A stretch of DNA of 64,000 bases from Corynebacterium occultum (lineage in GTDB: Bacteria; Actinomycetota; Actinomycetes; Mycobacteriales; Mycobacteriaceae): positions 496,001 to 560,000 of the forward strand of contig NZ_CP046455.1 in the NCBI RefSeq assembly GCF_009734425.1, written 5' to 3'. Every line of letters begins with the position of its first letter. The stretch's first letter is position 1. Below the pieces are notes generated by a model. The model saw only the letters and a program-made list of their open reading frames with translations. It was not told the origin of the DNA and did no database searches. Of this stretch, positions 7,390 to 16,323 are shown one piece after another. A program made the position numbers and the translations under genes.

Positions 7390-8979
7390 CTAGCGGTTCC
7401 GGTTCAGGTACACGTTCACATCATCACTGTTGAACAGGTCCGGGACAGTCCAACCGTCCAGGTCGTACTCCGCCATGCAGTCCTCGACCATGCCATGCAT
7501 GGTGTCCGTGGTGCCGTTGTTCATGGCGTTCATGAGCAGCTCGATCTTCACGTTCTCGTGGTTACCGGAGTAGTTGCGCTCATAGAGCTCATGGCGGCCA
7601 CCGAACTCGGTACCGATCGCATCCCACAGCAGCTTCATCAGCTTCACCCGATCCACAGCCTCGATGCCGTTGGAACCGCGGACGTACTTGTCCAGGTAGG
7701 GGCGGATATCGGCGTTCTTGAAGTCCAGTGCGCCGGAGGGCAGGTAGATCAGCCCGGAGGCCACATCCTGCTCGATGATCTCCTTGACACGTGGGTAACC
7801 CTGGGCCATGAACATGCGGTAGGCCAGACCATAATCCATCTTGGGCAGGACCGAGCCGTTCGGTCCCTCATCGGGGTTGAGCATCATGGCGTCAGCGATC
7901 GCCCAGAACAGGTTGCGCCATCCGATGACCTCACCGGCGCGGGCCTGCACACCACGGAAGTCCTGGGTGCCGGCGATTTCGAGGGCCTTGAGCAGGAGGC
8001 CGGCGATGAAGTCGAGTTTGACGGCCAGACGGATGCAGCCCTGGTAGGTGAAGCGCTGGATGAAGCCGGTCTTGGGCATGAATCCGTTGATCTGGTCCGG
8101 GTCGCCGTAGGCGAAGATGTTCTCCCAGGGGACGAGCACCTTGTCGAAGATGAACACGGCGTCGTTCTCGTCCATGCGGGAGGACAACGGATAGTCGAAG
8201 GGGGTGCCGGTGACAGCGGCGTTCTGGGAGTAGGAGGCGCGTGAGATGAGCTTGATGCCGGGCTGATCCATCGGCACGGTGCAGATCAGGGCGTATTCCT
8301 TCTTCTTGATCGGCAGCCCGTAGTGGGAGATGAAGTTGAAGTTCGTGATCGCGGAGCCGGTGGCCACGACCTTGGCGCCGGAGACGATGACACCACTGTC
8401 GGTCTCCTTCTCCACCTTCATGAACACGTCCTTGACCTGGTCCGGCGGGAGGTGGCGGTCAACCGGCGGGTTGATGATCGCGTGGTTCCAATAGAGCACC
8501 TTCTCCTGGGACTCCTTGTACCAGCGCAACGCGTTCTCCTGGTAGGGGGAGTAGAAGTCCGGCATGGAACCCAGGGTGCCCAGGAAGGCGGCCTTGTAAT
8601 CGGGGGAGCGGCCGAACCAGCCATAGCTCATCCTCGCCCAGGTCTCGATGGCGGTGCGGGATGCACGCAGATCATCAACGGACTTGGGCACCTTGAAGAA
8701 GGCGTGGGTCTTGCCACCGTTGCCGGTGTCCGTGTCGGTCAGCAGCTTGTCGGAGTGCGCCGGGTCATGCATGGCGTCGTACATTCGGGCCACCATGCGG
8801 ACGGAGTTGCGGAAGGCCGGGTGGGTGGTCACATCCTCGACACGTTCACCGTGGAGGTAGACCTCGCGGCCGTCGCGGATGGATTCGATGTACTCGTCGC
8901 CGGTCATCGGCATCTTCGGGTTCGCCGGGGTGGTGCGCTCAGACATGCTGCTCATCTGATCATTCTGGGGGGTGGTCAT
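7390..8979 (-). CDS. hpaB: FADH2-dependent phenol hydroxylase (HpaB family)
   Basis: Oxygenase component of a two-component flavin monooxygenase that ortho-hydroxylates 4-hydroxyphenylacetate or a related phenol using FADH2 and oxygen in the cytoplasm. The 529-residue length and the sequence around [19 protein letters not shown], the central [14 protein letters not shown] and the substrate-loop [13 protein letters not shown] region fit the HpaB/PvcC family. The start at 8979 has AAGGAG seven bases upstream; the open frame runs 104 codons further but overlaps hpaC. It lies 55 bases behind hpaC on the same strand, so the reductase and oxygenase form an operon. No ring-cleavage genes are nearby, so the true substrate is open. 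Confidence 0.88.
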   Translation of the reverse strand: MTTPQNDQMSSMSERTTPANPKMPMTGDEYIESIRDGREVYLHGERVEDVTTHPAFRNSVRMVARMYDAMHDPAHSDKLLTDTDTGNGGKTHAFFKVPKSVDDLRASRTAIETWARMSYGWFGRSPDYKAAFLGTLGSMPDFYSPYQENALRWYKESQEKVLYWNHAIINPPVDRHLPPDQVKDVFMKVEKETDSGVIVSGAKVVATGSAITNFNFISHYGLPIKKKEYALICTVPMDQPGIKLISRASYSQNAAVTGTPFDYPLSSRMDENDAVFIFDKVLVPWENIFAYGDPDQINGFMPKTGFIQRFTYQGCIRLAVKLDFIAGLLLKALEIAGTQDFRGVQARAGEVIGWRNLFWAIADAMMLNPDEGPNGSVLPKMDYGLAYRMFMAQGYPRVKEIIEQDVASGLIYLPSGALDFKNADIRPYLDKYVRGSNGIEAVDRVKLMKLLWDAIGTEFGGRHELYERNYSGNHENVKIELLMNAMNNGTTDTMHGMVEDCMAEYDLDGWTVPDLFNSDDVNVYLNRNR

Positions 8980-9034
8980 GACGTCTCCTTGAGGGGATGA
9001 GATGAAAAATCGGTTGGCAAGAAACCTGGGGGTG

Positions 9035-9607
9035 TCAGAAAGACTTGAAGGAGGTGCTGCCCTCGAACCATCCGAAGGCGAGCGCGTCCCCGGAAGCTTC
9101 CCAAGGGCTTCCCTCGCAGTGCGGGCCGAGTTCGCGGAACTTACCTGAGAAAAAGAGCAGGGGGTTGGCGTCGGTGACCTCGATGTCGGTGACTTCACCG
9201 ATGACGATGATGTGGTCACCACCGTCGTAGATGCGCCAGGGTTTGCATTCGATGGTGGCGGCGTTTCCACAGAGCACCGGGATGCCCTCATCGGAACGCC
9301 ATTCCGGTGGTGCCGCCATCGGCTTACCGGCGAAGTTCAGGCAGAGATCCAACTGGTCCTCGGCCATGATGTTGATGGCGAAAGGCTGATCCTCCAGGTA
9401 CTGCGAGGCCTTGTTTCCGCGGATCAGGGTGACCTGGGCCAGCGGCGGATCCAGGGACACCGCGGTGAAGGCATTGACGGTCGCCCCATGCGGGGTGCCG
9501 TCCGGGGTTCGGCAGGTGACCACGGTAACCCCGGTGGCGAATTTGCCGAAGGCGTTGCGGAGCTCCCGAGGGTCAATGTTTTTGGTGGTGGCAGGTGCTT
9601 CAGTCAT
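9035..9607 (-). CDS. hpaC: NAD(P)H:flavin reductase (HpaC-like)
   Basis: Supplies reduced flavin to the adjacent hydroxylase. The 190-residue protein is a flavin-reductase-like split-barrel protein: it begins with [24 protein letters not shown], continues with [14 protein letters not shown] and [25 protein letters not shown], and has the conserved ending [11 protein letters not shown]. The ATG at 9607 has GGAGG about 8 bases upstream. It is the first gene of the hpaC-hpaB pair and is divergent from the LuxR-type regulator, with a possible CRP/GlxR-like site between them. Confidence 0.87.
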   Translation of the reverse strand: MTEAPATTKNIDPRELRNAFGKFATGVTVVTCRTPDGTPHGATVNAFTAVSLDPPLAQVTLIRGNKASQYLEDQPFAINIMAEDQLDLCLNFAGKPMAAPPEWRSDEGIPVLCGNAATIECKPWRIYDGGDHIIVIGEVTDIEVTDANPLLFFSGKFRELGPHCEGSPWEASGDALAFGWFEGSTSFKSF

Positions 9608-9741
9608 TGCTTAACCTCCAGTTGGTTGGCGGGAAACGCCAGGGGAGCCTCGGGGAATCCGCGGCCCGGCGGTTGGTGGACTAGTGCGGGTTGTCTGCTG
9701 CCTTGGGGGTGGGGTGCAGGCTCCTCCCTTGGGTTCTGATT

Positions 9742-9757
9742 TGTGGCGTGGCTTACA
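9742..9757. promoter_or_regulatory. Possible GlxR/CRP-like operator
   Basis: TGTGGCGTGGCTTACA matches 8 of 10 defined positions of the GlxR/CRP consensus TGTGA-N6-TCACA. It lies in the region shared by hpaC and the LuxR-type gene; the overlapping TACAAT at 9754-9759 could be a -10 hexamer. The site is near threshold. Confidence 0.3.
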
Positions 9758-9977
9758 ATTTAGGGATCTTGGAGACGGGAAGCATGCGTAGAATCACCCC
9801 AAGCACTACCCATTCGGTGGGCACTTCCGCTGAGCAGCGATTTTGCCCTGTACCCGGGTATAGGGGGTATGAGTGCCCGGCGATACCTGCATGGTTTTCC
9901 CGGGCAGGTGGAGCGAACTGGAAAAGGGCGACGGAGAAATTCCCGGGCGGGTTGTCGGGAGGGAAAGGAACACAGCT

Positions 9978-12335
9978 GTGAGCAGCAGAATTGAGCTCAA
10001 GAACCGTGGCTCCCTGATCGGTCGGGCAGCGGTCACCAGCTTCGTGGGCCGCCAACGTGAGCTCGCGGAAGCGAAGACCAGGATGGTGGAATCCCGACTG
10101 CTCACCCTCACCGGTCCCGGAGGGGTGGGTAAGACCAGGATGGCCGTGGAGTTGGTGGAGCGTTCCCGGCGGGCCTTCTCGGACGGCGTGTACCAGGTCG
10201 GCCTGGACAGCCTGGAGAGCGGGGAACGGGTGGCGTCACTGATAGCCGATGTGCTGCAGATCCCGGACCAGTCGAACCGCTTCGCCCTGGAACGAGTGAT
10301 CGACTACCTGGAAGGTAAGGAGGTGCTGCTGCTGCTGGACAATTGTGAGCATGTTCTCCAGGCCACCGCTGAGGTGGTGGATGTGTTGTTGGCCATGGCC
10401 CCCAGATGTCGGGTTCTGGCCACCAGCCGGGAACCACTCGGAATCTCCGGGGAGTATGTCTGTGTGGTTCCGCCACTGAGCACCCCGCCACTGAGCACCC
10501 AGCTGTCTTCCACCGAGCAGGCTGCTGTGGCGTCGGAAGTGGTGGAGGTGGAGAACTTTGAGTCGGTGGCGATGCTGGTTGACCGCGCCCGGCAGGTGAT
10601 CCCCGATTTCGCGGTGACCCCGGAGAACCGGGCCGACATCGCACAGATCTGCGCCCGACTCGACGGCATCCCGTTGGCCATTGAACTGGCTGCCATCCGG
10701 CTCCGGGTACTCTCCCCATCCCAGTTGCTGGAGCGGCTCGACCAACGTTTTCAGCTGCTCAACAAAGGGGACCGGACCAGCCTGCCCCGGCAGCAGACCC
10801 TTCAGTCATTGATCGACTGGAGCTTTGAGTTGTGTACCCCTGCTGAGCAGTGCCTCTGGCGGCGGCTGTCGATCTTCCCGGGCAGCTTCGACCTGGAGGC
10901 GGCGGAACAGGTGTGTGGTTTCGGGGAGTTGAGCAGCCCGGAGATCCTCGACCTGCTGGAGCAGCTGGTGCTCAAATCCATCGTGCTCACGGAGCGGGCG
11001 GGGGAGCAGGTTCGCTACCGCATGCTGATGACGATCCGGGAGTACGGCGGCCAGCTCTTCCGGGAGGTGAGCGAACTGGGCGAGTTGCGGCGCCGTCACC
11101 GGGATCTCTATCTGGAGCGGGTGCTCACCCGCTCCGAGCGGTGGTGTGGGCCGGGGCAGTCGGTGGCGCTGGCAGCCACCCGGAGTGAACGCCCCAACCT
11201 GATGGTGGCCATGGACTGGTCCCTCCACACCCCGGGGGAACATGACGCCGCCGCCCGCATGGCCGCCACCCTCCGCTACCACTGGGTTTCCGGTAGCTTC
11301 CTCAGTGACGGGCGCCTGGCGCTGGAACGGATCCTAAGGTCGGGGCAGCTCTCGGATCTGGAACGTGGCACCGCCGCCTGGGCGGTCAGCTGGGTCTGCC
11401 TGATCCAGGGGGATCACCGGGCCGCGGCAGATCATCTTCGGGTGGCAGAGCGGATCGCCATGGAACTGGATGATCAGGTGATGCGTGCTCACCATGACCA
11501 CTGGAAGGGCCTGCACCAGATCTTCACCGGGGAACTACCGAACGCCATTGGCCTTTATCTTCAGGCGGTGGCGGCCCATGAACGGGATGGCCGGACCGCG
11601 GAGCAGCTGTTGGCGATGTTTCAGTTGGTGATGGCTCTGACCTTCCATGGGGAGTCCGAGGAGGGCCTGGTGCTGGCGGGACAGGCCCGGATCCTGGCTG
11701 AGGCACAGGGGGAGCGGTGGAATCTCGGTTTCATCTGGTGGATCTCGGGGGTGTGCCACTGGCACCTGGGAGATCATGGGGCGGCCCGGGAGGCGGCCCT
11801 GAAAGCCCTGGACATCCAGCATGATTTCCATGATGTCATCTGCACCGCCATGGGGATTGAGCTCTTGTCCTGGGTGGCGGTGTCCACCGGTGAGTATGCG
11901 CGGGGCTGGGAACTGGCCACGGCGGCGGATTCGGTGTGGCAGGGGATGGGCACCTCATTGCGTGCCTTCGGCCCCCACATCGCCGGGACTTCGGAGCGTT
12001 CCATCGACTTCTGTCGGCAGCAGCTGGGACTGGCGGAGACGGAACAGCCTGCGCTGCGGGAGATTCTCAGTGTGGCGGAGGCACTGGCAGTGGCGCTGGG
12101 TACGAAACCTAAGGGGCGGAAGGTGACACGCACCGAGGACAATCCACTGACCGCCCGGGAGATGGAGGTGGCGGAGCTGGTGACCCAGGGGCTGACCAAC
12201 CGGCAGATCGCGGAGAAGTTCACCCTCTCGCGCCGCACCGTGGACGGGCATGTGGAGCGGATCCTGAACAAGCTCGGGTTCAGCTCCCGGACCCAGGTCG
12301 CCGCCTGGGTGGAGTCCCTACGCGCGGAGGCATGA
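9978..12335 (+). CDS. LuxR-type transcriptional regulator with N-terminal ATPase domain
   Basis: A 785-residue regulator of the large STAND/LuxR kind. From the GTG start at 9978, preceded by AAAGGA, the Walker A motif GPGGVGKT lies at residues 46-53 and a Walker B-like LLLLDNCEH follows, so an NB-ARC/AAA ATPase occupies roughly the first 350 residues. The middle is helical and TPR-like. The last 65 residues are a LuxR helix-turn-helix (TAREMEVAELVTQGLTNRQIAEKF). A longer open frame begins at 9873 but has no ribosome site. Divergence from hpaC-hpaB suggests it controls the hydroxylase in response to a ligand, which is inference. Codon use is like the neighbours. Confidence 0.85.
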   Translation: MSSRIELKNRGSLIGRAAVTSFVGRQRELAEAKTRMVESRLLTLTGPGGVGKTRMAVELVERSRRAFSDGVYQVGLDSLESGERVASLIADVLQIPDQSNRFALERVIDYLEGKEVLLLLDNCEHVLQATAEVVDVLLAMAPRCRVLATSREPLGISGEYVCVVPPLSTPPLSTQLSSTEQAAVASEVVEVENFESVAMLVDRARQVIPDFAVTPENRADIAQICARLDGIPLAIELAAIRLRVLSPSQLLERLDQRFQLLNKGDRTSLPRQQTLQSLIDWSFELCTPAEQCLWRRLSIFPGSFDLEAAEQVCGFGELSSPEILDLLEQLVLKSIVLTERAGEQVRYRMLMTIREYGGQLFREVSELGELRRRHRDLYLERVLTRSERWCGPGQSVALAATRSERPNLMVAMDWSLHTPGEHDAAARMAATLRYHWVSGSFLSDGRLALERILRSGQLSDLERGTAAWAVSWVCLIQGDHRAAADHLRVAERIAMELDDQVMRAHHDHWKGLHQIFTGELPNAIGLYLQAVAAHERDGRTAEQLLAMFQLVMALTFHGESEEGLVLAGQARILAEAQGERWNLGFIWWISGVCHWHLGDHGAAREAALKALDIQHDFHDVICTAMGIELLSWVAVSTGEYARGWELATAADSVWQGMGTSLRAFGPHIAGTSERSIDFCRQQLGLAETEQPALREILSVAEALAVALGTKPKGRKVTRTEDNPLTAREMEVAELVTQGLTNRQIAEKFTLSRRTVDGHVERILNKLGFSSRTQVAAWVESLRAEA

Positions 12336-12400
12336 GCGGCCCGCCCCCCCCGGGAGGCGCGCCGGGGGAGGGACGGGAGTGCCTCGGCTCTGGTTTGGCG
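12336..12400. terminator. Convergent gap with a C/G-rich hairpin
   Basis: The LuxR-type gene and the BCCT gene converge here. A run CCCCCCCCGG near 12345 can pair with CCGGGGG about 10 bases further on, which could serve both strands. No T run follows on either side. Confidence 0.35.
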
Positions 12401-14692
12401 CTAGTTCGGCGCGGAGGTCCGCGGATCCTGATCCGGGGTTTCCTCCCCGGTGGGGTCCACGCCGGCGGCTGCCACTGGGACCTCGGCCACCGCGGAGGTC
12501 ACCGGCGGGGTGATCACGGTTTCCGCCAGCACTTCGGCGGAGTAGCTGAGGAACCCGAGGTGGGCCTCGAAGCGGTCGAGCACGTCATCGATGATCTGCT
12601 GCTGGGAGACACCGTAGAGGTCATAGCCTTCAGAGCCGGTGTGGGTGAAGACCTCCAACCGGAAGTACTTCTCGGAACGCGGTGCCGGACGGGCACCGAA
12701 GGTCGGCACCGGAGTCGGGATCGCCACGATCTGGTAGAGGAAGTCCCGCTGGCCCTTGATCTCGACGCGGAAGAGATGCTCGTCGATGCCGCTTGTGGTG
12801 TCACTGACCTGCTCCTGGGTGACCTGGTAACCCTGGTTCCGGAATTCCGCACCGACGGTGGCCATGGCTGGCGCGATGGTCTGTTCCACGTAGCGGCGGA
12901 CGGTCTTGTCATCCGGGTAGGAACGCAGGCTGGCCAGTCGCTGTCGTAGCGTCCGTTCGGGGGCCTGCCCACCGGTGGTGGCTTCACTGCGGCGGCGTCT
13001 GATGTGTCCCTCACGGTCAGCGCGTTCCATGCGCAGTGCCCGGGAGAAGGACAGCATCACCAGGTAGGCGACGATGGTGACCGGGAGGGCGAAGATGAGG
13101 GTGGCGTACTCCATGGTGACCACACCACCGGCCATCAGCATCGCGATGGTGAGCAGGGCGGTGACGATGGCCCAGAAAATGCGCAGCCACTTCGGACCGT
13201 CCTCCTCGGGGTTGGCGATGGAGGCGGAGAAGTTGGACATGACCATGGCGCCGGAGTTGGCGGAGGTCAGGTAGAACAGCAGCCCGGACAGGGTGGCCAG
13301 GCCGACCAGGAACATCCCGCCGGGGAACATCTGGAGCAGGTCGTACCAGCCCTGTTCCGGGTTGTTGATGGCGGTTTCGGCGAACTCCCGGTTGCCGTTG
13401 ATCACCACTTCGTGGATGGCGGAGTTGCCGAAGAGGGAGACGATCACCAGATCGCAGAGCACCGGGGCGGTGACGGCGGCGATGACGAACTCCCGCAGGG
13501 TGCGGCCGCGGGAGATCCGGGCCAGGAAGAGACCGACGAAGGGGCCCCATGCCAGCCAGAAGGCCCAGAAGAAGAGGGTCTCACCGGACATCCATTCCCC
13601 ACCTTCAGGCTGGTAGGCCATGGTCTGGGTGATGCGCTGCGGCATGGTGGCGAAGAAACGGCCGATGTTTTCGACCAAGGCGTTGAGCAGGAAGGCGGTC
13701 TGGCCGCTGACCAGGATGTAGAGCATCATGGCGCCGGCCACCCAGAGGTTTAGCTCGGAGATCAGCCGGATGCCCTTGTCCACACCTGAGGAGGTGGCGG
13801 CGATGGTCAGGACAACGGCGACCACGACCAGGGCGATCTGCAGGCTGAGTCCCTGCGGCAGGCCGAAGAGGAGGGAGAAGCCGACGTTGAGCAGTACCAC
13901 ACCGATGCCCATGGAGGTGGCCACGCCCATGACGGTGCCGACCAGGGTGATGATGTCCAGGACATCGCCGGTGGCTCCCTTCACACGTTTGCCCAGCAGG
14001 GGGTAGAGCGCGGCGCGGATGGACAGGGGCATGCCCCAGCGGTAGGCGAAGTATCCCATGGCCATGCCGAGCAGGGCATACATGGACCAGCCGGCCATGC
14101 CGTAGTGGAACATGGTCCAGATGACGGAGTCCTGGAGGGCGGCCGCGCTCTCCGGATCAGCGCTGGGCGGGGTCAGGTAGTGGCTGATGGGGCCGGTGAC
14201 CGAGTAGAAGAGCATGTCGATGCCCACCCCGGCGGCGAAGAGCATGGCCACCCAGGTGAAGAGTTTGTACTGGGGGCGGGAATGGTCGGGTCCCAGGCGG
14301 ACCCCGCCTTCCTTGGAGAAGGCCACCCAGAGCACGAAGCAGATCACCACGGCCACGGTCAGGACGTAGAACCAGCCGAGGTTGTCACCGATCCAGGTGA
14401 CCACGGTCTGCAGGGTTCCGGAAGCGTTGTCCGGGGCGAAGATCGCCCAGAGGGAGAAGGCGATGATGATCGCCGAGGAGATGATGAGCACCTGCCAGTT
14501 GATCTTGACGGCGCCGTCCCCGGCGACCGCGGTGCGGGCCCGGGCCATTTCAGCGCTGGACTTCGGCGGGCGGTTCGCTTCGCGTTCCAACTTTTCCGGG
14601 GGCCGGTTGCGCTGGCTGCCGCCCAGCTTTTCCCGGTCAACCCTCGGCGTGGATTCTTCGTTGTTGGGGTTCTGATGCGGGAACTCAGTCAT
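12401..14692 (-). CDS. betT: BCCT-family choline/betaine transporter, BetT-like
   Basis: A sodium- or proton-coupled uptake system of the betaine-choline-carnitine family in the cytoplasmic membrane. The 763-residue protein has a polar N-terminal tail of about 65 residues, 12 membrane segments and a long cytoplasmic C-terminus of about 200 residues as in BetT. Signatures are GVGIDMLFYSVTGP, TMFHYGMAGWSMYALLGMAMGYFAYR and the tryptophan-rich FFWAFWLAWGPFVGLFLARISRGRTLREF. The BetT-like GIDMLFYS region suggests choline rather than glycine betaine as substrate, but this is family inference. The long C-terminus is the part that senses osmotic stress in relatives. It is a single gene with a long upstream region, convergent with the LuxR-type gene. 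Confidence 0.88.
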   Translation of the reverse strand: MTEFPHQNPNNEESTPRVDREKLGGSQRNRPPEKLEREANRPPKSSAEMARARTAVAGDGAVKINWQVLIISSAIIIAFSLWAIFAPDNASGTLQTVVTWIGDNLGWFYVLTVAVVICFVLWVAFSKEGGVRLGPDHSRPQYKLFTWVAMLFAAGVGIDMLFYSVTGPISHYLTPPSADPESAAALQDSVIWTMFHYGMAGWSMYALLGMAMGYFAYRWGMPLSIRAALYPLLGKRVKGATGDVLDIITLVGTVMGVATSMGIGVVLLNVGFSLLFGLPQGLSLQIALVVVAVVLTIAATSSGVDKGIRLISELNLWVAGAMMLYILVSGQTAFLLNALVENIGRFFATMPQRITQTMAYQPEGGEWMSGETLFFWAFWLAWGPFVGLFLARISRGRTLREFVIAAVTAPVLCDLVIVSLFGNSAIHEVVINGNREFAETAINNPEQGWYDLLQMFPGGMFLVGLATLSGLLFYLTSANSGAMVMSNFSASIANPEEDGPKWLRIFWAIVTALLTIAMLMAGGVVTMEYATLIFALPVTIVAYLVMLSFSRALRMERADREGHIRRRRSEATTGGQAPERTLRQRLASLRSYPDDKTVRRYVEQTIAPAMATVGAEFRNQGYQVTQEQVSDTTSGIDEHLFRVEIKGQRDFLYQIVAIPTPVPTFGARPAPRSEKYFRLEVFTHTGSEGYDLYGVSQQQIIDDVLDRFEAHLGFLSYSAEVLAETVITPPVTSAVAEVPVAAAGVDPTGEETPDQDPRTSAPN

Positions 14693-15279
14693 ACGCAGGC
14701 TCTCTTTCCATGGTCGGGGAGGGGGAAATAAACACCCTCAAGGCCGGCAGGGAGGAGAATATGAGCGTTGCAGGCCGAAGGCGCTTCAAACAGAGATCAA
14801 TGATAGTCCCAAAGTTTTATTCGGGATAGTGTTGATGAATTCTGACTATCGGTCCAGTAGGGACTGAAAGATACCTATAAACGCTGGGCTTCCCCCATGG
14901 CCACGGGCTGGGCCAGGGGTTCAGGAAGAAAATAAAATATGAGAAATATCACTGGAATGGGCCTTGTGGTGGAGTTTCTTTCCGGCTAGTCTTCAGTATC
15001 CCTCATGGGTGGCGGGGGCCTGACCCCAGCGATGCTGGCCCGTTGCGCCCAACGAATCCAGGGCCGCCACCGCTTCCGCTCAAAGCTGCTTATCGACGGC
15101 CGCGTGACTGCCCCGCGCCGCGTGCCCGGCTTGGCCGGCGCCACCTTCTGCGCCTCCGAGACCGATCTTGGGCAGGGGGTGCTTCTGGGAGGAACCTCAC
15201 GGCAATTATTGGTCATATTAGAGTTAATGTGGGAATAGATGCATTGAGCTGCGGAAACAATTAAAGGAGAAGGGGAGAC
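14693..15279. other. Long intergenic region with an orphan reading frame
   Basis: These 587 bases separate betT and the formate/nitrite channel gene, which are divergent. The first 300 bases are relatively AT-rich and should hold both promoters. From 15005 to about 15195 an open frame on the plus strand (ORF to 15238, 77 codons) has GC-rich third positions like a real gene, then composition drops to AT-rich. There is no ribosome site and I recognise no family, so it may be a gene remnant. A CTTATCGACG motif lies inside it at 15089. Confidence 0.3.
15089..15098 (+). repeat. CTTATCGACG motif 3
   Basis: In the betT/FNT intergenic region, inside the orphan frame, followed by GCCGC. Confidence 0.7.
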
Positions 15280-16065
15280 ATGAGTCTGAATGACACGGTA
15301 TCCAAGGCCATCGACAAGAAGGTGGATCTTTATTCCCACGACTTCTGGCGCTTCGCGGTGCGGTCCATTCTCGCTGGTGTCTACCTGACCATCGGCACCG
15401 CCATGGCTGCCGCAGTGGGCAATGCGGTGGAGAATCTTGCCCCCGGTCTGGGTTCGATCGTCTTCGGTCTCCTCTTCTTCGTGGGTCTCTTCACCATCAT
15501 CCTGCTCGGCGCGGAACTGGCCACCGGAAACATGATGTACCTGGTGTACGGCGCAATCCGCAAAGACCTCAGCTGGTTCAGTGCCGCCCGGATTCTGTTG
15601 GTGACCACCCTCTTCAACCTGGTGGGTGCGGTGATGGTGGGGTTCCTCCTCGGCCAGGCCAAGGTCTTCGCGGTGGTTGACCCGGGACACCTGCTCTCCA
15701 TACTTTCCCAGGGCAAGCTGCTCAAGGAACCTGGGCAGATGTTCATCGAGGCGGTCCTGGCCAACTTCGTGGTCAACATGGGCATCGTGGGTGCCACCCT
15801 GATCAAGGAGTGGAGTGGAAAATTCCTCATGCTCATGGTGGTCATCGGGGCCTTCGTCATCCTCGGCCTAGAGCACCTGATCGCCAACTTCTCGCTCTTC
15901 TCCCTGACCTTCTTCAGTGCTGACCCACTGATCCCGGAGATGAATGCCGCCCAGGTCAGCCTGAACTGGGTGCTGGTCTTCTTCGGCAATATTCTCGGCG
16001 GCGGATTCCTCATGGGTGGGGTCTACGCCTGGCTGAACAAGGGCAGGGAAAGCTACCGGGATTAA
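15280..16065 (+). CDS. Formate/nitrite transporter family channel (FocA/NirC type)
   Basis: A 261-residue member of the FNT family, pentameric channels for formate, nitrite or related monovalent anions. Six hydrophobic segments are visible. Family signatures are ELATGNMMY behind the second helix, NFVVNMGIVGA and GLEHLIANF, which contains the conserved pore histidine. The ATG has GGAG at a proper distance (AAAGGAGAAGGGG). The nearby formate-dehydrogenase-like genes (fdhF, fdhD, 5 kb right) suggest formate as the cargo, but nitrite or hydrosulfide cannot be excluded. It is probably monocistronic. Confidence 0.85.
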   Translation: MSLNDTVSKAIDKKVDLYSHDFWRFAVRSILAGVYLTIGTAMAAAVGNAVENLAPGLGSIVFGLLFFVGLFTIILLGAELATGNMMYLVYGAIRKDLSWFSAARILLVTTLFNLVGAVMVGFLLGQAKVFAVVDPGHLLSILSQGKLLKEPGQMFIEAVLANFVVNMGIVGATLIKEWSGKFLMLMVVIGAFVILGLEHLIANFSLFSLTFFSADPLIPEMNAAQVSLNWVLVFFGNILGGGFLMGGVYAWLNKGRESYRD

Positions 16066-16134
16066 GGACCTCGCCTGATCCAGCAACGGGGCGGGGCGAG
16101 AGGTGGTAACCAGGGAAAACTTAGAACAACTGAA

Positions 16135-16151
16135 AGATATGTTCGATATCT
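16135..16151. promoter_or_regulatory. Inverted repeat upstream of the helicase gene
   Basis: AGATAT-GTTCG-ATATCT is a perfect 6+5+6 inverted repeat in the 258-base region between the FNT gene and the helicase gene. It could be an operator; the binding protein is unknown. Confidence 0.35.
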
Positions 16152-16323
16152 CAGGATGCTATGTCCGGGGCCGGTTCTAAATTGGAATTGGTGCCACGTG
16201 ATGGCCGTGTGGAACTCCCGCGCCTCTCAACGCGGAAAGGATATCCCCAACGGCTTCCCTGCCGTACCCCCTGGCCCTCTACCTCGGCCTGTTGGCGAGA
16301 CAACTGAAGGAAGTGTCCTGACC

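Noticed and set aside
8980..9291. N-terminal extension of HpaB
   Set aside because: The extra 104 residues are Ser/Pro-rich shadow sequence overlapping hpaC, and a strong ribosome site marks the start at 8979.
16128..16146. Possible LexA (SOS) box upstream of the helicase gene
   Set aside because: One half-site TCGAACA is complete but the other half matches only 4 of 7 positions.
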